Positions 16,514 to 25,158 of a stretch of DNA of 64,000 bases are shown piece after piece. Made by a program: the position numbers and the translations under genes. Under the pieces are notes generated by a model, which did not search any database, was not told the origin of the DNA, and worked only from the letters and a program-made list of their open reading frames with translations. This DNA is from Pseudomonas extremorientalis (GTDB lineage Bacteria; Pseudomonadota; Gammaproteobacteria; Pseudomonadales; Pseudomonadaceae), in assembly GCF_001870465.1 (NCBI RefSeq), contig NZ_MDGK01000047.1:62001-126000 (forward strand), read 5' to 3'. The first letter of the stretch is position 1, and every line of letters starts with the position of its first letter.

Positions 16514-16631
16514 TTTTTGTATTCCTCAACGATCAGTAGGGGTGTCGGGCTGAACGGATTGTTCAGTCTCGACACACCACTAGAGTGAGGCCCCTCATCC
16601 GCGTTACAGGGGTGCGCAAAAATTTCTGAAA

Positions 16632-18518
16632 TTATTCTTCAAGCTTCAAAAGGGGCTCCTGGAAGCGCAGCAAGCGCCCGGCATTACCCAGGACCAGCAA
16701 GGTGCTGAGGTTATGCAACACCGCAGCAATCATCGCCCCGGCAGCGCCCAACCAGCCAAACGCGGCGAATATAACGATCGCCAAGGTCCAGCCCAGACCG
16801 ATAATCACGTTGACCTGCAACGTCTGCCGGCACTGGCGGCTCAAGCGCACGCACGTCCCCAGGCGCCGCAGGTCGCTGCCGATCAACACCACATCCGCCG
16901 ATGCCAGGGCGATATCCGCCCCGCCCGCGCCCATGGCCACGCCGACCACACCGGCCTTGAGCGCCAGCGAATCATTGATGCCATCCCCCACTACCATCGG
17001 CCGGAAACCGCTGCCGATTTCACCCAGCACGCGGTTGAGCTTGTCTTCCGGCAGGGCCTGGGCTTCGACGTCACTGATGCCCACATCCAGCGCGAGGCTG
17101 TCGGCGACGTTCTGGCGGTCGCCGGTGAGCAACAGTTGACGACCGAGGCCAAGGTCGCGCAGCTCTTGCAGGGCCTGGCGGGCCTCCGGCTTGACGCTAT
17201 CGGCCAGCAACAGCCAGGCCAGAAACTGACCGTCCAACGCCAGCCCGGCGATGGGCCCATCGTGGTTCGGCACCGGCGTGGTCGCGATGCCCAACTGCTC
17301 GAACAATTCCGGGCGGCCCAGAGCCGCTTCGCCCTGATCGGTCTGCGCCACCACGCCGAGGCCCTGGCGTTCGCGGATGTCCGTCAACGCCAGCATCTGT
17401 TCCTGCGTCGCCAACCCCGCCAACGCCCGGCTGACCGGGTGGCTGCTGGCCGAACCCAGGCTCGCCGCCAGGTTCAACAACACCTGCCGGTCCGGCGCCG
17501 TGGTGTCGATGGCGTGCAGACGCAGAGTGCCATAGGTCAGGGTGCCGGTCTTGTCGACCACCAGGGAGGTCAGGTCCGCCAGTTCTTCGAGGAACGCCGA
17601 GCTGCGAATCAGAATCCCATGCCGTGCCGCCACGGCGATCCCGGCAATCGCCGTGGCCGGCGCCGACAGCACCAACGCACACGGACACGCCGCCACCAGC
17701 ACGGCAAGCATCGCCTGGGCATCATTGGTCACAAACCAGGTCACCGCCGCCAGCAGCAGCACCAACACCATATAGCTGCCGGCGTACCGCTCCAGCAACC
17801 GCGTGATCGGCGGCTTGGAACGCTCGGCGTTCTGCATCAGTGCGATGACTTTGCCCAAGGTGGACTCGTTACCGGTGCGGGTCACCTGCAGGCGCAGCAA
17901 CCCATCGAGGTTGATCGCCCCGCCAAACACCTGCACACCCACGCTGGCTTCCAACGGCACCGACTCACCGGTAATCGGCGCCGTGTCCAGGCTCGCCTGG
18001 CCTGACAGCACCACGCCATCCGCCGGCACTCGGTCGCCAGCACGCACCTCGACGATGTCACCGGTATTCAGCGTGCCATTGTCTACTTCCCGGATGCTGC
18101 CATCGGCCTGCACCAAACGCGCATGGCTGCGGGTCAGCTTGCCCAGGGCATGGATCGCCTCCTGGGAGCCGATCACGCTGCGCTCTTCCAGCACATGACC
18201 AAAAATCATGATGATCGGCAGCAACGCGGCGGTCAGCAGGTCACCCGTGGCCCAGGCGCCGAGCATGGCCAGGGCGATCAGTTGGTCGGTGATGCCATGC
18301 AGGCTGGGGAATCGCAGGCTGTACCACGCCGAACGCATCACCGGCACTGCCACCAACAGCGATGCGACACCCAGCAGCAACTGGCTCACACCGCTCTGGT
18401 CCGGCGCCAGCCAGCGCCACACCAGGCCCAGCACCAGCAACCCCAGGGCCAGCATGGCCAGGGTCAATTGCCGGGCAGCGCTGCGCTGTTCTGCAGAGGT
18501 CAGCATGGGTGCGCTCAT
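16632..18518 (-). CDS. hmtA: HmtA-like P1B-type heavy-metal ATPase
   Basis: 628 aa. P-type ATPase with the TGES actuator motif at 183-186, the transmembrane metal site CPC at 278-280, the phosphorylated Asp322 in DKTGTLT, and GDGIND near 515. No N-terminal heavy-metal-associated domain or His-rich tail, making it short for Cop/Zn exporters. Best remembered relative is P. aeruginosa HmtA (PA2435), reported to import zinc and copper. Here it ends a four-gene operon with three SPFH proteins, coupled to the gene before by ATGA, and a Zur-like box precedes the operon; both support uptake rather than efflux. An exporter assignment cannot be excluded from motifs alone. Confidence 0.82.
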   Translation of the reverse strand: MSAPMLTSAEQRSAARQLTLAMLALGLLVLGLVWRWLAPDQSGVSQLLLGVASLLVAVPVMRSAWYSLRFPSLHGITDQLIALAMLGAWATGDLLTAALLPIIMIFGHVLEERSVIGSQEAIHALGKLTRSHARLVQADGSIREVDNGTLNTGDIVEVRAGDRVPADGVVLSGQASLDTAPITGESVPLEASVGVQVFGGAINLDGLLRLQVTRTGNESTLGKVIALMQNAERSKPPITRLLERYAGSYMVLVLLLAAVTWFVTNDAQAMLAVLVAACPCALVLSAPATAIAGIAVAARHGILIRSSAFLEELADLTSLVVDKTGTLTYGTLRLHAIDTTAPDRQVLLNLAASLGSASSHPVSRALAGLATQEQMLALTDIRERQGLGVVAQTDQGEAALGRPELFEQLGIATTPVPNHDGPIAGLALDGQFLAWLLLADSVKPEARQALQELRDLGLGRQLLLTGDRQNVADSLALDVGISDVEAQALPEDKLNRVLGEIGSGFRPMVVGDGINDSLALKAGVVGVAMGAGGADIALASADVVLIGSDLRRLGTCVRLSRQCRQTLQVNVIIGLGWTLAIVIFAAFGWLGAAGAMIAAVLHNLSTLLVLGNAGRLLRFQEPLLKLEE

Positions 18519-19549
18519 TGTTCGGTTCCCTGGATGATCAAGCGGGCGTCGTCTTTCGGATCGACCGTGGTCACGGAACCAGCCTGGCCGAGAATCTTCG
18601 GCAGGCGCTCGCGGTACAGGCGCAGCAGCAAGCCCGGGTCTTTCACCTGGGCCAGGCTGGCGACGGTGGCGGTTTGCGCCTGGGCATTGGCCAGGCGTTC
18701 ACTGGCCTGGGCATGGGCGACTTGCACCAGGCGGTCGGCCTGCTGGGTCGCGGTCTGGGTGAGTTTCTCGGCGTCGGTGCGCGCATTGGCCACCGCCTTG
18801 TCGGCCTGCTGGCTGGCGGTGAGTACCGCATTGAAGGCATTCACCGCCGGGCCCGGCAGGCTCGACTGCACGTCGACGCGAGTCACTTCGATGCCCAACC
18901 CCAAGCCTGTGGACGCTAGCTCCACGAGGCGCTTGTTGATGCCTTGCACCAGGTCGCCGCGCAGCCGTTCGCGACGTTCGGCGGCGCCGTTGTCGGTGCC
19001 GATCAGTTCGGGGCGAGCCACCAGGATCGTGTCCAGGTCACGTGCGGCGGCCAGGGCCACGGCGCTGCGGGTCACCAGTCGATCCAGGGCCGGCAGCACA
19101 TGCTCACCCTGCAACACAAAGGCGTAAGGCTCGGTGACTTTGTAGAACACCCGCACATCCAGTTGCACCACGCCGGCATCGCCGGTCAGCAGGTACCCGG
19201 AGCCGGCCAGTGCATCACTCAGCGGCGTGGCGAAACTGGCTACGCGGTCGGCCTGGGTCGCCGCATCGGAGCGCAACAGGTTCTCCACCCGACGCTCGAT
19301 CACCCGGTCAGCCGCCGGCAACAGCACCACCTGCTCGAACGGCTGCGGCCACGCCAGCAACAGCCCGGCATTCTGGATGCGATCGAGGGCGCCGAAGTGC
19401 AGCACCACGGCGCGGTTCTGCGGGTCGATCTGGCGCACATTGGAAAACGCCCAGGCCAGTGCCGCCAGCACCGTCACTGCGTACAGCGCCAGGAACGTCA
19501 GGCGCCCGGCCTGGATCCATGGGCTGTCCGGGCTCTCACGCTCGGTCAT
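18515..19549 (-). CDS. SPFH-domain membrane protein (HflC-like)
   Basis: 344 aa. One transmembrane segment (about 14-36), then a stomatin/prohibitin/flotillin/HflK-C domain (VRQIDPQNRAVVLHFG onward) and a long Ala-Gln-rich coiled coil (about 230-310). Classical HflC works with HflK on FtsH, but this protein is encoded with an HflK-like paralogue, a third larger SPFH protein and a metal ATPase, away from hflKC. It overlaps both neighbours by ATGA. A scaffold for the ATPase in the membrane, or control of its turnover, is a reasonable inference. Confidence 0.82.
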   Translation of the reverse strand: MTERESPDSPWIQAGRLTFLALYAVTVLAALAWAFSNVRQIDPQNRAVVLHFGALDRIQNAGLLLAWPQPFEQVVLLPAADRVIERRVENLLRSDAATQADRVASFATPLSDALAGSGYLLTGDAGVVQLDVRVFYKVTEPYAFVLQGEHVLPALDRLVTRSAVALAAARDLDTILVARPELIGTDNGAAERRERLRGDLVQGINKRLVELASTGLGLGIEVTRVDVQSSLPGPAVNAFNAVLTASQQADKAVANARTDAEKLTQTATQQADRLVQVAHAQASERLANAQAQTATVASLAQVKDPGLLLRLYRERLPKILGQAGSVTTVDPKDDARLIIQGTEQ

Positions 19550-20535
19550 GGCTGGATGTCCTTCGGCCCGTCTACCAAGGCACGGAACGGCGCAGCGTCG
19601 GTGCGCAGGATGATCTTGGTGCCCGGCGTGACCACGGTGCCCAGGGTATCCAGCGAGCGCAGCAGGTTATACAGCTGTGGATTGCCGGCGTAGGCACGGC
19701 CGTAGATCTGCGCGGCTTCGACCCGGGATTGCGCTTCGATATCGGCGGCTTTCACCGTGGCATCGGCCTGCATGATGCGCGCATCACGCTCGGCGGCAGA
19801 GCGGATCTGCGCCGCCTCGCGCTTGCCCACGGCGGTGCGTTCGGTGGCGATGGTTTCACGCTCGGCACGCATGCGGTCGACGGTGGCCGTCAGGGTGACC
19901 GACGGCAGCGTCAGCCGTTCGATACCGACCTGTACCACACGCACCCCGTAAGTATTGAGCAATTGTTGATCAATCTGCTGGCGCAGTTGTGCTTCGAAAT
20001 CAGCGATGCGCACCTGGCTGGCGTCGGTGTTGATCAGGCTCGACAGGTCGAAGCTGGCCGCCGTGGTTTCCAGCGCCGAGCCGACGAAGGTGCGGATCTG
20101 CCGCGCCGCTTCATCAGGCTGGTTCTGCACCGCACGCATGAAGCGCTGCACATTGTCCGCATCGCCCTGTACCTGCCACGCCACGTAGGCCTGCACGATG
20201 ATGCGCAGGCCATCGCGGGTGCCCACATCCTGCAGACCGCTGGAGGTGGTGCGCAGGCGCAAATCCACCGGGATCGCCGCTTCGAACGGAGCCGGCCAAC
20301 GCCAGCCCAGGCCGGGCTCCAGCAGCACCCGCGCCGGGTTGCCGAACCGGGTAATCACCGTGGCCTCGCCGGACCGCACCTGCACCAGGCTGGCGGCTGC
20401 AACTGCAAACAGCACCAGCAACGCCGCCCAGGCCATGCGCCGCCAGGGGAATGGGCCGGCAGCGTGCTCGTCACCGTGATGATGATGGTGGTGATGGCCA
20501 TGATGATGACCGTGATCGTGGGAATGAGCGCTCAA
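19546..20535 (-). CDS. SPFH-domain membrane protein with His-rich N-terminus (HflK-like)
   Basis: 329 aa. The first 24 residues contain 14 histidines (runs of three and seven His with Gly and Asp), a strong candidate metal-binding tail facing the cytoplasm. One transmembrane segment follows (about 33-50), then an SPFH domain (EATVITRFGNPARVLLEPGLGW) and coiled coil. Lies 12 nt downstream of the larger SPFH gene and overlaps the next by ATGA. His-rich tails are common in zinc proteins; combined with the Zur-like box this suggests zinc capture near the HmtA-like ATPase. Confidence 0.84.
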   Translation of the reverse strand: MSAHSHDHGHHHGHHHHHHHGDEHAAGPFPWRRMAWAALLVLFAVAAASLVQVRSGEATVITRFGNPARVLLEPGLGWRWPAPFEAAIPVDLRLRTTSSGLQDVGTRDGLRIIVQAYVAWQVQGDADNVQRFMRAVQNQPDEAARQIRTFVGSALETTAASFDLSSLINTDASQVRIADFEAQLRQQIDQQLLNTYGVRVVQVGIERLTLPSVTLTATVDRMRAERETIATERTAVGKREAAQIRSAAERDARIMQADATVKAADIEAQSRVEAAQIYGRAYAGNPQLYNLLRSLDTLGTVVTPGTKIILRTDAAPFRALVDGPKDIQP

Positions 20536-20547
20536 CGGACCGACTCC

Positions 20548-22452
20548 TTATTGAACGGCTTTACGCGGCAGCGAAGGATCGGCCGGCAAGGTAAAAGAAC
20601 GCAGATCGATCGTCGGCGCGCCATCGGCGCCCAGGCGGTGATCCAGGATAAGCAGCTTGGCGTGGGCCAGGCCCTGGCTGAGTAGGCCGAGGTACTGTTC
20701 CAGCACGAACGCCTGCCCGGCGGTGGCATAGGCCTTTTGTTCAGCGGCAAAACGCAGGTCGGCCGCCTGGGCGCCAGCGTTCACTTCGCGGGCGCTGGCC
20801 GTGGCCTGGTCGCGGGCGGTGCTGGCTTGCAACAAGGCCTGGTTGGTTTGCTCGCTGGCCGCGCCGCGCTCGCGGGAGATCAGCGCCTGGGCGCCGATCT
20901 GCGCGGCTTGCACGCCGTGGTAGGCGTTGGCGGCACCGGCCGGCGGGTGGATCGCCTCGACCACCGTGGCGAGGATTTCCACGCCACTGTCGAGCTTTTG
21001 CAGGTCGGCCTGCACGGCACGGCCGATTTCGTCAGCGAGACTTGTACGTTGCTCGCCGAGCAATTCGTCGAGAGTGCGCGATGCGAAGTCATGTACGAGG
21101 ATGCGGCTGGCGGTGCTGCGGATCAGGGTCGGCACATTGGCGCTGTTATAGGTGGCGGCGAGCGCGGCCTGGCCGCTGAGGCCGATGCGGTAGACGAAAC
21201 GCACGTCCATGTTGACGATCTGGAAGCCCTGCTTGTCGCCGCTGCTGCTGGCGATCACCTGGGACTTGTCGTTCACATGGCTGGCGTCCCACAAGCGGTT
21301 GGCGATCAGCGGCGCCGGGCCTTCGGCGGGCGTCAACTCCGGCGCGGCGGCGTCGCTGACACTGGTGGCCAGCTCGTGCACCACGCCGTTTTCGACGCTG
21401 ATCACGCGGCCCAACGGCCAGGGCAGGCCGGCATGCAAACCGGGGCCGAATACCTGGATGGGTTTACCGAAGCGTTCATAAATCCCACGGCCTTGCAGCG
21501 GCACTTCATGCACGCCGGTCAGTGCCCAACCTACCGCCAGCACCACCAGCAGCACTGGCAGGAACGCCCGGCGCATGTAGGTGAACGCCCAGATCTGGCG
21601 CAGGTCGATGCCGAAGCGGTTGTGCAATTCGTGCTGCAAGGCGAGCAAGGGTTGAGGCGGCCAGCGCAGCAGCCCGGCGATGAAACTGTGCGCCATCAGG
21701 CGGGGCTCAAGGCGGGGCTGGCGTGGGCTGAACAGCGACAACACGGCCCTCAGTAGAAACTCCAGCGAGACCAGTGCCGGCAGCAGGCCGATCAACACCG
21801 CCAGGCGCAATGGCCAGATGGACTCGGCACCAGCGAACAGCAGGCAAATCGCGCTGACTACCAGGCACACAATCGCCACCCGACTCAACTGCGCGAGCTG
21901 CCCGGCTTCCGGCCATTGCGCGGCGGTTTCCTGGGCCAGGCGACGTTCGAACACCAGCAAGCCAAACGCCAGGGCCAACGCCAGCGCGGCGCCGATGCTG
22001 GCCGACTGGCCGACCGGTGCAGCGGGCAACCCCAGGTTCCAGAACTCGACAATGCTGATCAACGCCAGCAACGCCCAGCCGCCAAGCCACAACACGGGTG
22101 TGCCGATCTGCGTGCCAAAACGCTGCATCAGCCGTGCATAGCGGCCGGGGTCTTCAAGCGGCACTTCAGCCGCGGGTTGCTCCATCGCCTGGGCGCGCCA
22201 GTCCGCCACCCACCACGCCGATTGCAATCCGGCCACCAGCAGCAGCAACGCCGACGCACAGTTGATCAACACAACCGGCCAGATCGACAGCGGCGCAAAC
22301 AGCGCGACAAACAGCGCCAGCACCCAACCGGCAACGGCCAGCACCGTCAGGCTGATACCAGCCTGGCGCAATCGACGGGCATGAAACGACCCTTGTTGAA
22401 AACGCGGAAGGCCTTCCACCGAAGCGCCGTCAGCTTCCAGATCCACTTGCAT
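20548..22452 (-). CDS. Large polytopic SPFH-domain protein
   Basis: 634 aa from the ATG at 22452 (MQVDLEADGASVEG); the frame runs further upstream but through the Zur-like box and a REPIN, so it is not used. N-terminal half (about 30-350) has six or seven hydrophobic segments, then an SPFH domain (VPLQGRGIYERFGKPIQVFGPGLHAGLPWPLG) and a C-terminal coiled coil rich in Ala, Gln and Arg. First gene of the SPFH-SPFH-SPFH-hmtA operon. It looks like an HflK homologue fused to an extra multi-span membrane region. Function unknown; metal link is inferred from context. Confidence 0.8.
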   Translation of the reverse strand: MQVDLEADGASVEGLPRFQQGSFHARRLRQAGISLTVLAVAGWVLALFVALFAPLSIWPVVLINCASALLLLVAGLQSAWWVADWRAQAMEQPAAEVPLEDPGRYARLMQRFGTQIGTPVLWLGGWALLALISIVEFWNLGLPAAPVGQSASIGAALALALAFGLLVFERRLAQETAAQWPEAGQLAQLSRVAIVCLVVSAICLLFAGAESIWPLRLAVLIGLLPALVSLEFLLRAVLSLFSPRQPRLEPRLMAHSFIAGLLRWPPQPLLALQHELHNRFGIDLRQIWAFTYMRRAFLPVLLVVLAVGWALTGVHEVPLQGRGIYERFGKPIQVFGPGLHAGLPWPLGRVISVENGVVHELATSVSDAAAPELTPAEGPAPLIANRLWDASHVNDKSQVIASSSGDKQGFQIVNMDVRFVYRIGLSGQAALAATYNSANVPTLIRSTASRILVHDFASRTLDELLGEQRTSLADEIGRAVQADLQKLDSGVEILATVVEAIHPPAGAANAYHGVQAAQIGAQALISRERGAASEQTNQALLQASTARDQATASAREVNAGAQAADLRFAAEQKAYATAGQAFVLEQYLGLLSQGLAHAKLLILDHRLGADGAPTIDLRSFTLPADPSLPRKAVQ

Positions 22453-22480
22453 CCACTCAACGCTCACGTGTACATAATTC

Positions 22481-22493
22481 GTTACGATATAAC
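22481..22493. promoter_or_regulatory. Imperfect Zur-like box upstream of SPFH-hmtA operon
   Basis: GTTACGATATAAC differs from the Zur core GTTATANTATAAC at two positions, both in one arm. It sits 28 bp upstream of the first gene of the SPFH-hmtA operon. Weaker than the two perfect boxes at 3721 and 5466. Confidence 0.65.
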
Positions 22494-22549
22494 ACGGAGC
22501 GTGAAATTTTTGTTCGAAAAACATTGCTTTAAGCGGTACACCGTTCCCG

Positions 22550-22640
22550 TGTGGGAGGGGGCTTGTCCCCGACAGCGGTGTGTCATCCAACACCGGTATC
22601 AACTGGCCCACCGCCATCGGGGGCAAGCCCCCTCCCACAT
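22550..22640. repeat. REPIN (two REPs in inverted orientation)
   Basis: Left REP at 22550-22572 and right REP at 22617-22639 are inverse copies of a 23-bp unit (TGTGGGAGGGGGCTTG and its complement), separated by about 44 bp. The left arm has one change (T in place of C after CTTG). The 22453-22772 intergenic region holds this element plus the Zur-like box; nothing else was recognised in it. Confidence 0.88.
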
Positions 22641-22772
22641 TTGATCTACCGCACCGTCAAGATCGTGATTAACCCCCCATAAACGCGAGCCATCACTAGT
22701 GCCGGCAACGAATTATCGTCACACTCCAGAACAGTTTTTCGCGGGCTCACGGACAAGGAAGCGTCACCCCAC

Positions 22773-23396
22773 ATGATTTCGATCTATCAGCTCAAGCCGC
22801 GTTTTCAAAACCTGCTGCGTCCACTGGTGCAGCGCCTCTACGACAACGGCACCACCGCCAATCAGATCACCGTTTTGGCCGGCGTGATTTCGCTGCTGGT
22901 CGGCCTGCTGATCGCCAGCTTCGCCACCCACCTGTGGCTGTTCGCGCTGATCCCGCTGTGGATGATCCTGCGCATGGCGCTCAACGCCATCGACGGCATG
23001 CTCGCCCGGGAATTCGGCCAGCAATCGCGCCTGGGCGCCTACCTGAATGAGCTGTGCGATGTAATCGCCGACAGCGCGCTGATCCTGCCATTCGCGCTGA
23101 TCCCAGGTGTGAGCCTGGTGCCGGTGCTGCTGGTGGCGCTGCTGGCGGTGTTCAGCGAGTACGCCGGTGTGCTCGGTCCGATGGTCGGTGCTTCGCGCCG
23201 CTATGACGGGCCGATGGGCAAGAGTGATCGTGCCTTTGTGCTCGGCGTACTGGCCACCGGCGTGGCGCTGGGCTGGCTGGGCGTCGGTTGGGTCGACGCG
23301 GTGATGTGGCTGGTGGCCGCCCTGCTCGCCTACACCCTGGTCAACCGGGTGCGCCAGGGCCTTAAAGAACAACAAGAAACCTCACCGATTGCATAA
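22773..23396 (+). CDS. CDP-alcohol phosphatidyltransferase family protein (YnbA-like)
   Basis: 207 aa, about six transmembrane segments. The CDP-alcohol phosphotransferase motif DxxDGxxARx8GxxxDxxxD appears here as NAIDGMLAR then GAYLNELCD, so the first and third Asp are Asn. I recall the same substitutions in E. coli YnbA, so this looks like a subfamily trait and not decay. It would transfer a phosphoalcohol from a CDP-activated lipid, product unknown. First gene of a six-gene operon with gaps of 11 nt or less. The start at 22773 is the first in-frame Met (MISIYQLKPRFQ). Confidence 0.85.
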   Translation: MISIYQLKPRFQNLLRPLVQRLYDNGTTANQITVLAGVISLLVGLLIASFATHLWLFALIPLWMILRMALNAIDGMLAREFGQQSRLGAYLNELCDVIADSALILPFALIPGVSLVPVLLVALLAVFSEYAGVLGPMVGASRRYDGPMGKSDRAFVLGVLATGVALGWLGVGWVDAVMWLVAALLAYTLVNRVRQGLKEQQETSPIA

Positions 23397-23407
23397 GGAT
23401 TTTTGCG

Positions 23408-25156
23408 ATGCGCGAACAGCAAGAGCACACCTTCAGTACCCATGATGGCGTCGAGCTTTTTTATCGGCACTGGCCGGCCACGGAAACCACCGGTCAGCGC
23501 CAGGCCATCGTGCTGTTCCATCGCGGCCACGAGCATTCCGGGCGTATCGCCCACCTGGTGGATGAGCTGAACCTGCCGCAATTCGACTTCTTCGCCTGGG
23601 ACGCCCGCGGCCACGGCCAATCCCCCGGCGAGCGCGGCGACAGCCCCAGCTTCGCCACCAGCGCCCGTGATGTGCAGACCTTCTGCGACCACATCGGCGC
23701 CACTTACGCCATCGAGGAAGAAAATTTTGCCGTCGTCGCGCAAAGCGTCGGCGCGGTGATTGCCGCGACCTGGGTGCATGATTACGCACCGAAAATCCGC
23801 GCGCTGGTGCTTGCCTCCCCGGCGTTCAAGGTCAAGCTCTACGTGCCCTTCGCCCGGCCGGGCCTGGCGTTGATGCGCAAGTTTCGCGGCAACTTTTTCG
23901 TCAACAGCTACGTGAAGGCCAGGTTCCTCAGCCATGACCCGGAACGCGTGGCGTCCTACGACAGCGACCCACTGATCACCAAGGCCATTTCGGTCAATGT
24001 GCTGCTGGGCCTGTACGAAGCCGCCGACCGGGTCGTAGCCGATGCCCAGGCGATCCAGGTGCCGACCCAGTTGCTGGTCTCCGGCTCCGACTTTGTGGTG
24101 CACCGCAAGCCCCAGCAACAGTTCTTCGACCGCCTGGGCAGCCTGAAAAAAGAGCTGCACATTCTCCCCGGTTTCTTCCACGACACCCTCGGCGAACGTG
24201 ATCGCGCCACCGCTGTGAGCAGCGCCCGGCGCTTCATCCTGCAGAACTTCGAACACCCGCTGGATCGCGCTTCGCTGCTGGACGCCGACAAACTCGGCGC
24301 CACCTGCGCCGAATCCGAAGCCCTGGCCGCACCGCTGCCGCGCAACTCCCTGCGCGACCTGTACTGGCGCATGACCCGCGCCAGCATGGGCCTGGGCAAG
24401 AACCTGTCGGACGGGGTGAAACTGGGCTTCGATACCGGTTTCGACTCCGGCAGCACCCTGGACTACGTATACCGCAACACGCCTACCGGCAAAGGCGGGC
24501 TGGGGCGGATGATCGACACCAATTACCTCAACTCCATCGGCTGGCGTGGTATTCGCCAGCGCAAGCTGAATGTGGAGGAACTGCTGCGCCTGGCCATGGC
24601 CAAGTTGCGCGGTGAAGATCGTGAAGTGCGCATCGTGGATATCGCCGCCGGCCACGGTCGCTACATCCTGGAAGCCTTGCAGGGCGTGTCGCCGCTGCCG
24701 GAATCGATCCTGCTGCGCGACTACAGCGACATCAACGTGCGCGACGGTGGCGCGTTGATTCGCGAGAAGGGTTTGGGGGATATCGCGCAGTTCGTCAAAG
24801 GTGATGCGTTTGATCGCCTGGACCTGGCGGCACTCGACCCCAAGCCGACCCTGGCGGTGGTGTCCGGGCTGTATGAATTGTTTGCCGATAACGGCATGGT
24901 CGGCGGTTCGCTGGCCGGGCTGGCCGAAGCGGTGGAGCCCGGCGGTTACCTGGTCTACACCGGCCAACCGTGGCACCCGCAGTTGGAATTGATCGCCCGA
25001 GCCCTGACCAGCCACCGCCAGGGCCAGGCTTGGGTGATGCGCCGGCGCAGCCAGGCGGAAATGGATCAACTGGTGGAGGCGGCCGGTTTCCGCAAAATCA
25101 CCCAGCGTGTGGATGAGTGGGGCATTTTCACCGTGTCCCTGGCACAGAAGATCTGA
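23408..25156 (+). CDS. Bifunctional alpha/beta-hydrolase / SAM methyltransferase (YnbC-like)
   Basis: 582 aa fusion. Residues about 1-285 are an alpha/beta-hydrolase of the monoacylglycerol-lipase type, with a HRGHEHSGR oxyanion region and a nucleophile motif AQSVG. Residues about 370-582 form a class I methyltransferase with VRIVDIAAGHGRYILEAL as the SAM-binding loop. This domain order matches E. coli YnbC, whose genes also neighbour YnbA/B/D. Likely a lipid-modifying enzyme in the cytoplasm or at the membrane; substrate unknown. Confidence 0.88.
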   Translation: MREQQEHTFSTHDGVELFYRHWPATETTGQRQAIVLFHRGHEHSGRIAHLVDELNLPQFDFFAWDARGHGQSPGERGDSPSFATSARDVQTFCDHIGATYAIEEENFAVVAQSVGAVIAATWVHDYAPKIRALVLASPAFKVKLYVPFARPGLALMRKFRGNFFVNSYVKARFLSHDPERVASYDSDPLITKAISVNVLLGLYEAADRVVADAQAIQVPTQLLVSGSDFVVHRKPQQQFFDRLGSLKKELHILPGFFHDTLGERDRATAVSSARRFILQNFEHPLDRASLLDADKLGATCAESEALAAPLPRNSLRDLYWRMTRASMGLGKNLSDGVKLGFDTGFDSGSTLDYVYRNTPTGKGGLGRMIDTNYLNSIGWRGIRQRKLNVEELLRLAMAKLRGEDREVRIVDIAAGHGRYILEALQGVSPLPESILLRDYSDINVRDGGALIREKGLGDIAQFVKGDAFDRLDLAALDPKPTLAVVSGLYELFADNGMVGGSLAGLAEAVEPGGYLVYTGQPWHPQLELIARALTSHRQGQAWVMRRRSQAEMDQLVEAAGFRKITQRVDEWGIFTVSLAQKI

Positions 25157-25158
25157 AC

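Noticed and set aside
23330..25069. A 579-aa open frame antisense to the hydrolase-methyltransferase gene
   Set aside because: Shadow frame; real gene has both catalytic motifs and operon spacing.
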